Assembly: GCA_963575745.1 (NCBI GenBank)
Contig: CAUYUJ010001481.1
Span: 359,340 to 423,339 of the forward strand
From: Prorocentrum cordatum
Taxonomy: Eukaryota; Sar; Dinophyceae; Prorocentrales; Prorocentraceae
Reading direction: 5' to 3'
Length of the DNA stretch: 64,000 nucleotides
The notes beneath the pieces are model-generated. The model did no database searches. It had not been told where the DNA came from and was given only the letters and a program-made list of their open reading frames with translations. Each line of letters opens with the position of its first letter. The stretch's first letter is position 1. Positions 22,531 to 30,900 of this stretch are shown here, one piece after another. Position numbers and translations under genes: made by a program.

Positions 22531-24927
22531 TTACTGAAACCTGGCATCGGATGACAAGGCAGAGGTGGAGAGAGAGAGGGAGGAGGAGGAGGGACCACCA
22601 CCACCACCAACCTCCTGGACCAGGTCTTGGAATTCCTGCCACGTCACCAGCTGCTGGCTCTCTAAGGTCTTCCTGGAGGCGGCCTGGGTCCGGCTCTTGA
22701 GTCCTGGCGTCATGCGTCGTCGCTCTACCTCCTCGGATTCGTCCACAAGAATCAGCTTCCCACTGATCATGAGGTCGAACAGTGCTGCGTTGCCCTTGGT
22801 GATGTCGTCTTTGGTAAGAGCGTCGACCGGCATTCGGCCGTGGGGAATCCAGCGGATTTTCCCTTTTGCTTCTTCCAGGGCGGCACATATGATGGCCATG
22901 TCGATGGCCGTCCTCCTGTCCCGGGCGCTGGCGTTGCCCTCCTTCATCATGGTGTCGTAGATACTTTTGGCGTCTACTACGTGGACCTGACGTTCACGAG
23001 AGCCTAGGCGGCAGTCGCTTCGTAGCATGGTCGTGAAGGGCCCGGAACCACGACGGTGGTCCTGCACGTTGACGTCCTGGAAGACTACATCCCGGTACAG
23101 GATTTGCAGGTACTCGACCTCGGCAATGGCAGCACTGAGAGCCTGAGTCTCGCCTGCGAGAGTCGACGGCACCTTCCGGCGAAGCTTGGAGCTTCTCCAG
23201 GACAGCATCGAAGCCTTGACGGCCTGATTGCTGAGAACGTCGGCGTCGGCCGCAAGCACCATCCAAGCTCCCTGTGTCGGGTCGTCGGGTAGGCCTTTGT
23301 CGTCCAGCATGTCGTCCTTGGCGCCCACGCCACCGGCGTCTGAGAAAGAGACGAAGGCCATCCTCTCTGGATCCAGTTTCCACACCGTCAGCCCCCGAGA
23401 GGCGGTGGACCGGAGGTGGCGGACGAGACGGTTGGCCAACGACACGTCTCCGGTGGTCGGCGCCTTTAGCCTACTGGCGAGGATCGAGGCCACTCCTGCT
23501 GCCTCGGGTCGGGTCTCCCGTCCTACCCAGTTGAATTTGTACACCAGCGACCTGAGGGCCTTGAACTCGGAGTGTTCAAGAGGAGAGTCTTTACGGGCAA
23601 GGCGACCCCGGGCCACTGATATGGGCTTGACCTCTTCCAGAATGTACTTTTCTTGGTCCAACACAGCTCGGTTAGGACCAATCGTCACTCTCCGGCCGGC
23701 GAAGTCGACCGGGCCCTCGTGGCAGTTCCTGTACTTTCCAAACTTGAATCGGGATTCCAGCGTCTGTCGTAGCCAGCTCCTGGTCGTCGGGTCTGCGCTG
23801 GCGATGAAGAAATCGTCGACTTCAAGGAGAATCATGTTCAAGATCTGGCCCCGGGAGCCGTACCGCACCCACCAGCAGGGTTCGAGGAGGCTCTTGATGA
23901 ACCCGTGTTGCTGGAGGAATTTGATCACCGTGCGTCTCCAGGCGACTGGGGCGTCGTCCAAGCCGTAGACGTTGACCCGCAGCAGAATCAGTGATCCCTT
24001 CGGCAGCTCTATGCCCTCACAAGGTTCGACGTAGATGTCTCCCTGCGACCGCGTCATGGGGTCCGACTGGCAGAAGGCATTTTTGACATCAGCTATGTCC
24101 GCCAGCATGTCCAAGTTCATGAGCACCTGGACAAACAACATGATGCTGGTCGTCTGGGGAGTCGGGGCGTAGACCTGGAGAGATCCTGAGTCTGGGTCAC
24201 GGTGTCCGTGAACACACCAGCGGGATTTGGCCGAGGGCTCCGATCCGGTGCCCTCGACGGGCTTCCAGCGCCGGACCATCCGACTCGAGATGATCCGCTC
24301 CGGTTGGGCCTTCCGCACGGCTTCCGCCTTGGAGGGAGGTATGACTTCCACCGCTCCGGTGGCCATCATCGCCTCCCATTCTTTCTTGTCTGCAGCTCGG
24401 AACTTCTGTCGTTCATCGGGCGTAAGCTGCTTGAGGCTGACCTCGCCTCCACGGCTGGCAGCAAATGAGCCGCTCCCTGGGGCAATCAGTCCAGTCCAGT
24501 CGTCACTGTGATCGCCCAAGACCTGGCTGGCCAGGACCGCCTGGACCCCCTGGGTACCACCACCACCACCACCGGGGAGGAGGAGGAACTCTTCCATCTC
24601 CTGCTCCGCTCTCGCCTGACCCTCCTGCCGGTCGCGAGGCGACCGGCTCCGGCCTCGGACGCGGCCCGTCTCGAAGTCCTGGATGATGTCCGAAACTGGC
24701 CTCCTACCCTCGGCCCGAGAGATTGCCGGGCGCTCCTCCCCTTCTTCGCCGCCCGGGGAGGGGGGAGGAGCAGGGGCGGAGGACGGAGCCGGAGGGGCAG
24801 GAGCAGAGGCCGAAGGCGGGAGGCCCGGAGGAGGAGAGGGAGAGGAGGGCCCTGCATCTCCGTCGAGGAGTCGGGCTCTCTTGACCTCCGGTGGGCTGCT
24901 CAATGCGCCCTCGACCTCCGGATGCAT
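22531..24927 (-). CDS. Copia ORF2: reverse transcriptase and RNase H
   Basis: 798 codons. After a Ser/Pro/acidic N-terminus, RT starts near residue 180 (LTPDERQKFRAADKKEW). Motif A reads IADVKNAF (Asp280), a later block reads VYGLDDAPVAWRR, and the catalytic pair is Asp371-Asp372 in LLEVDDFF, so the usual Tyr of YVDD is Glu here. RNase H follows with SFSDAGG (Asp530), TLAGETQAL, VVDAKSIYD and RMPVDALTK, the expected acidic set for Copia. The first ATG overlaps the end of ORF1 by 28 bases in the -1 frame. The frame is open throughout, with no stop or obvious break. Confidence 0.93.
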   Translation of the reverse strand: MHPEVEGALSSPPEVKRARLLDGDAGPSSPSPPPGLPPSASAPAPPAPSSAPAPPPSPGGEEGEERPAISRAEGRRPVSDIIQDFETGRVRGRSRSPRDRQEGQARAEQEMEEFLLLPGGGGGGTQGVQAVLASQVLGDHSDDWTGLIAPGSGSFAASRGGEVSLKQLTPDERQKFRAADKKEWEAMMATGAVEVIPPSKAEAVRKAQPERIISSRMVRRWKPVEGTGSEPSAKSRWCVHGHRDPDSGSLQVYAPTPQTTSIMLFVQVLMNLDMLADIADVKNAFCQSDPMTRSQGDIYVEPCEGIELPKGSLILLRVNVYGLDDAPVAWRRTVIKFLQQHGFIKSLLEPCWWVRYGSRGQILNMILLEVDDFFIASADPTTRSWLRQTLESRFKFGKYRNCHEGPVDFAGRRVTIGPNRAVLDQEKYILEEVKPISVARGRLARKDSPLEHSEFKALRSLVYKFNWVGRETRPEAAGVASILASRLKAPTTGDVSLANRLVRHLRSTASRGLTVWKLDPERMAFVSFSDAGGVGAKDDMLDDKGLPDDPTQGAWMVLAADADVLSNQAVKASMLSWRSSKLRRKVPSTLAGETQALSAAIAEVEYLQILYRDVVFQDVNVQDHRRGSGPFTTMLRSDCRLGSRERQVHVVDAKSIYDTMMKEGNASARDRRTAIDMAIICAALEEAKGKIRWIPHGRMPVDALTKDDITKGNAALFDLMISGKLILVDESEEVERRRMTPGLKSRTQAASRKTLESQQLVTWQEFQDLVQEVGGGGGPSSSSLSLSTSALSSDARFQ

Positions 24928-24930
24928 ATG
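24898..24930 (-). other. ORF1/ORF2 junction: -1 overlap with a start codon inside
   Basis: ORF1 ends ...ATATGCATCC... to a TGA at 24902-24900, while the ORF2 ATG sits 25 bases earlier in the -1 frame. No XXXYYYZ slippery heptamer was seen. Either re-initiation at the ATG or frameshifting would work; the sequence does not decide. Confidence 0.6.
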
Positions 24931-27900
24931 GGCACGTCCTCTGGCTGGATCAGCCTCGTCCTGGGAGTGGGACGGCTTGCCTCCGGAGGAGCAGGAGGAG
25001 GAGGAGGAGGAGAGGCAGGGGGGTTCTCTGGCCCAGCCTCACCCCCAACGGGTCCCGTCTCGGAGTCGGGGTCCGTCACTTGCCTGGAGCCTCCGCCCGA
25101 TGGTCCAAGATCCTCCCCGGACCCCTCCGCGATGGAGGGAAGCCTGGTCCGCTCGCTGCCGGCCTGGGCGTCCGCCGACCCCGCCTCCGAGGGGGCCCTC
25201 GGTCTTCCCAGGGCCTGATGCACAGGCTCCCTTGGGTTGGGCGGAGGCCCGACCACCGAGGGAGGGGAAGGAGGGGGCGGCGCCCCGACATCTTCGGGAT
25301 CCTGAGCCGACGGAGGGACGGGTCCGGAGGTGCTCGGCACCTGGGGTCCTGGATCGACGTCGGGCCGGGCTGGTTCGTCCCAGGCCTCGTCTGGAGGTGG
25401 TCCCTCCCTTTGCACGTCCACGGCAGCCGCTCTCCGGGTGTGAACCTGGGCCAGGAGCTCCTGCCACTGTGGACTCTGGGCCAGCTGAAGACCGTACTCC
25501 TCCTCAGGACTCGCAAGCCTGACTTGCTCGACAGAGCACTTCCAGAGCCTGGCCCGAACAGCCACCCAGACCGTTCCCCTTTCACACAGCACGACCACCC
25601 CGGGACCGGTCCAGCAGGCTCTCCTTCGACCAAGGGCGTCCGCCCTTGATGACGTCCTGCTGAGGTTCCTCCACACAAACACCCACTGGCCAGGAGTAAA
25701 CTCCTTAAACGCAGGTCCCCGGGCCCTCGAGGCACGGCTTATCTTCTCCCGAGCCGTGGTCTCCATGGCCAGTCTGCGGGCCACGGCTCGGACTTCCTGA
25801 GCTCGCGCAAACTCGGCCCCTGCTGAGTCCTGCTCAGAGGCAGGGCAGGTGGCGTCGTGCCATCCTGGGAGACCGCGAGCGTCGTCGGACAGGAGCTCGT
25901 GAGGCATACGGGGGTTGCGACCAAAGACTAACTGCTGAGGGGAGAACCCGCCTCGGTGCCGAAAACAGTTTTTGTGGGCAACAAGCTCATGGGTCAAGTC
26001 ATCGAGCTCCTCGACACTGCTGGGGAGGGACACTCCAGCGTCGATTTCGGCCTTCAGGCGGTCCTTGACCCAGGCACCGTGACGTTCAACCCTTCCGTTC
26101 TGCCACGGACTGTCTGCATCACACACGTGATGACAAACCCCCCACTGTTCAAGACCGCGAGCGAATCGCTCTCCGAACTCCGCCCCCCCATCGGATATCA
26201 GGAAGTCGGGAGCCCCGAAGGGCCTGACCCAGCTCGTGGAGAAAGCCCTCCACACGGTGACCGCCTTGGCGTCGGCCAGGCGAGCACAGACCTGCAAGTT
26301 AGAACCGTGGTCGACTACATTCATAAACGGATAGGTCGTCCCAAGAAACTCCAGGTAGAACAGATCGATCCCCACAATGTGGTTGAACCTGAAAGTCCTG
26401 GGCATGGCGACCTTCCGGTGGTTGCTCGAGCGCTGCCGTTCCTCACATTCAGAGCACCGAAACTTACAGCGAGCCCAACGCACTAAGTGCCTTTTACCCC
26501 CCCCAGCTCTCAACACGCGACAGAACTTCCGGGAATCCGGATGACCCATATTCACGTGCAATTTGAAAATGAGCCGCTTCTCTTCCTCGCTGGGATCGGG
26601 GTCGCTTGGCACTTCGGCCTTGCGCCGGTCAACTCGGGTCTCTGGCTCATCTCCGCTGCTCTCGGAACCTTCCGCCTCGGCTTCCTGCTCTTGGCCCGGA
26701 GGCTCGCTTCCGTCGTCTGCCGCCGGGAAGGCCTCGGAGAGCTCGGCCCACGTGGGTCGGGCTCGGACTGAGGCGCCACTCCACTGGTCTGTCACCGCTC
26801 GGGCAATCTTCTTGACAAACTTGGGTGGGTATTTTGCGGCCCTGGAGGTCTGCCGACTGCCTTCTAACACCGCATGGCGATGTCCCCCCACGCAGAGGTG
26901 TCCCGAGAGCTCCCGAATGATGCCTGGGTGATTCGTGAGGATCCCCGTCGGCTTTTTGTTCAAACCCCTCGCGTCGACCTGGAGACCAAACTGACACATG
27001 TCTATCCTCACCCTCTGAACTCCCGGGAGAGAAGCCACGTAAGACACAACATGGGAGGCCCAGGAGCTAGCGAACAATGGGTGCTCAAAAGCGAAGTACC
27101 GCTCCTTAGCATGTCTCTGAGCAGCGATCTCCATGCACAAGATCAGGTCTCTCAGACCGCAGCGGACTTCCTGTTGCCAATCGCTCGGATCTCTCCGGTT
27201 CTTGTTCAGACGATTGATCGCTGAGAAGACCTTGCACTCGGAACTAAGCCAGACAACCTCAGGGTCCTCGATCTCTATCTGTCGCCAGAGGGCCTGCACG
27301 TGGAGCCTATTAGAGGAGTCCCAGCCCGTGAGGAGGTCCTTACTGGGGTCCTTGCCGAGGGGGCCTCCTAATTTCCCGACCTCAGGGGCAATACGGGGAG
27401 GAGAAAAGACTTCCAGGAAGGCGGTCTTGGCCCGAGACCGGCTCGGGTAGCACCTGTCAGCTGCCTCCTCGCCGAGGAACGCTTGCCCTGAGACCCCCAA
27501 GTGTGAGACGGCTTGTCGCTCCAGGATCTTCGACACTGGTCCTGGACAGGCCACTTCATGATCGTCGTTGGTGACGTCTCCGTCCAGGTAAAAGGATTCG
27601 GACACCCCCAGACTCGCGACACTCCGATGCCTCTCGCCCGAGACTCCCAGACTGCTCGTAACGAACGTAGGGAAGCAGAAGGTGGGTTGGCCCTCGGGGA
27701 GGGGGCCCAAAGAGGGGCTCTGGAGGGAGGAGGAGGACCCTTGTCCACGCGCCTCGTGGTCGCTGCAGGCGCAGTCACTGGAAAAATCTGCTGCCAACTG
27801 CAGCGCCAGAGCTGGGGCCTCTTGGGCCCTCGAACGTGTATGCGAGCCACGCGTCGGCTCACTCAGATGAGGTCCTTCTCCGTGTACGTACCCGTGGTCG

Positions 27901-30900
27901 TCGTGGTCTGCGTAGTCCACGGGTCTCCGCTGCTGCTCTGTGCTCCGCCTCCGCCCTGGGCGCCGGAGCTCATGTTCGGCGTCATGTGCCAGTCCTGCGG
28001 GGCGTCGAGGTCGAAATGCTGAGGCCCCGCACTGCTCGCTGCTGTAGCCGAGGCCTCCTGCCGCAGCCAACGGTTCTGGTTCTCGACCAGGCCCTGCACG
28101 GCGGTACTGATGGACACCATCATCATCACCATCTGGTTCGTGGCCTGCTCGATGTTCCCGGTGCGGGACACCAGGTTGTCCAACGTGGTCTGTATGAAGT
28201 CGAGGTTCTCCCCGAATGACTCCATGGACCCCAGCACCCTCTGTATCGTGATCAGGGCCTGGTGAATCTGGAGGAGACCCTCTTCCACTTGGCTCGGATG
28301 ACTCTGCACGCTCTGAGCCACCTGAATCATTTGGTTGAGCGTTTCCTGCACGTTGCCGAGGGCTCTCAGACCCTCCGGAATGTTGTGCAGCTGCCACTGT
28401 AACGCCTGCAGGTAGCTCGCGAGCTGGTTGACCATGGTGAGAGCTGCCGCCCCCTGCTGGAAACCGTCCGCCTCTTGAAGGATATCCACAGCCCTCTGGG
28501 CCGACCTGGCCGCCGCACGGGCTGCTTGAGCTGCCGACTCCGGACGGTCGTCTGGCCCCCCAGGTCCCTGTCCGGCCGCACCTGCAGCTCCTCTCGGTAT
28601 CCATGCGATTCTGGTACCGCATGCTCGACACTTGGAGCCGCTTCCCCACTGGTTCCCGTAGTACTGGACCTGATCGGCTGGATGGGAGCACTCTGCAGCT
28701 GGAGTCGAGCGATCGTTCGAAGGCGGTGCCGTCTGCTGGTTCCCGACCGGGATGGGAGCTGGACCGCCCTGCTGAGGAGGAAGCCTGCCCGTCCGCGGAA
28801 ATGGCTTCGGGAGCGGCTTCAAGGGCAGTGGCGGTGGCGCTGGCTTCGCAAGCACTGGTGCCGGCTTCACGGGAATGGTCGATGCACCCGAGGCCTGAGG
28901 AGGCACTTGCGTGGCCGCTGGGGACCCCTGCAGCCCGCTGCTCGCTGGAGGCTGCTGCTGCTGTGGTGGAGTCGTTGTCCCTGGCTGAAGCTGCGCCCGG
29001 CCCTGACCTGCCACCACCTCGGGTGGTGGATAGGGCGGCGGTGGCGGCTGGTACCCGAGCCCCTGGGGAGCGAGGCTCACCGGCACTGGCTGGGGTGGCA
29101 ACTGGCCCGCTGCCTCCTGATTCGGAGTCGGTACTGCCTGAGCCGCTGCCTGCTGATCCTGCTGAGCGAGGCCCTGCTCGCCTGCCGTGTCGGTGTCGGA
29201 GTCCGTCTGCACCAGTGGACTCTGCCCTCCACCGTCGCCTCCAACGCCCGCCATGTACTGCTGGTGGAGCTCCTGCAGCGCCCGCTGAGTCGCGTGGTAG
29301 GCGCCTGGGAGCTGACGAGGAGCCGGGGAGGGCGCCGCCGCTGCCCCGGCGATGAAGAGGAACCAAGCCCAGAGCCTCTGGGCCATTGCTGTATGCTGAC
29401 TGGGACAATGATCGCTCGATAATCGAGCTGACGGAGTCTGGCTGATGGCTCGAGCCAAGATGGGCTACTGACTCGCTCCCTGCCGGAGGTGCCTCGGATC
29501 GTCGGGACTGGGTCCTTGTCGCAGCCCTTGCTGGCCATATCGCCTTAGTTGCCCCAACGGATCTGACGCTAAGCTCCCGAGACGCTGGCTGAGCCCCAGA
29601 CTGGAGGAGCCCGAAGGGCTTGTGCTTGAGCCCCTTCCGGTGCGTGGCCATCGCGAGGCCGATCCCCGCGACGAAGGCACTGATCCCCAAGACCACCCTC
29701 TCGTAGGCCCTCTCGAGGCTCATCATCCGGGCGCCCATTGTCACGAACAGGATGACAGCGAGAGTGATGATGACCAGGATGATGTAAGCCCTCAGGACTC
29801 CGGACTCGAGCATCTCTGGCGCATCGCCAGTGTTCAGCTGAAACGAATTCTGTGAAAGAAAAGGATACTTTCGCAGTGCAGACTCCGGCACACCCAGCGG
29901 CATCTCGAGCGCCTGTACAATCGTGGCCATCCGGTGGCCCGATCCGAGACGTGTCAGCTGGATGTCCGTCTCTAGGGTGGCGGAGGTCATCTTGTTCTGG
30001 GGCAGGTCGATGACGCAGCCCAGAAACTCCAGGAGATTGACCGACAAAATGTGCGGTACCTCCTCCAGCAGCACCGTCGTCTCGATGATGCCGAGCACTC
30101 CTCCCATGCACAGCGGGAAGAGTATTGAGGTCACCACCTTCGCGGCACCTCCCACGCCGTGAGCGGCGCGGGGCCGCTGATGCTGTCGGGGAATCAGCTC
30201 GTACTTCATACCAACGGCGGCGAGAGCCTTCGACTCTCGGTTCAGAGCCGCGAGCCCGACCAGGTCCGAGCCCGCTCCTGGATCCACCAGCCCCTGGGTC
30301 GCTCTGGCCACGAGGTACACGCAGCCGTTGTCCAGCAGCTCCTGGCCGACCTCCTTCCAGTCCTGCAGGGTCTCCGGGGACACCGCCCACGAGCCTGCTG
30401 GGTCCGACGCGACACCGTCGAAAGTGTACGCGGCCAGGCCCCGCTTCTTGAACTTGGGGTCGTCCTTGTTGGGGCACTCGCGATGCCAGTGCCCCTTCTC
30501 CTTGCATATCCCGCACCTGCTGATCTTCATCAGCTGCTCGGGAGAGAGCCTGGGACGGCGCCCCTTGCCACGGCCCTTGCCGCGGTCCGGCCGCCCGCGG
30601 CCACCGCCCCCCGGTCGTTGGGGAGGCGGGGGCGCCGATCCTGTCTTCTTGGGGCCGAAGTACTCCCTGTCGCGCTTAGCAGCGCGCTTGATCTCCTTAT
30701 TCTGCTTCCAGGTCCGGCTCGAAGGTCGAGACTCAATCATTGCCAGAGCCTCCTCCACCTGTGTCTCGTCCAAGTCGAGATCCTCGAGCTCTGCCAAGAG
30801 TGCGGCCTCGTCGTCCAGCTCGGTGTCGTCGTACTCCTCCTCGTCGTCTTCCTGGTCCTCGGACCCTTCTGAACCACCGACCGGGAAGGAGGAAGGAGGA

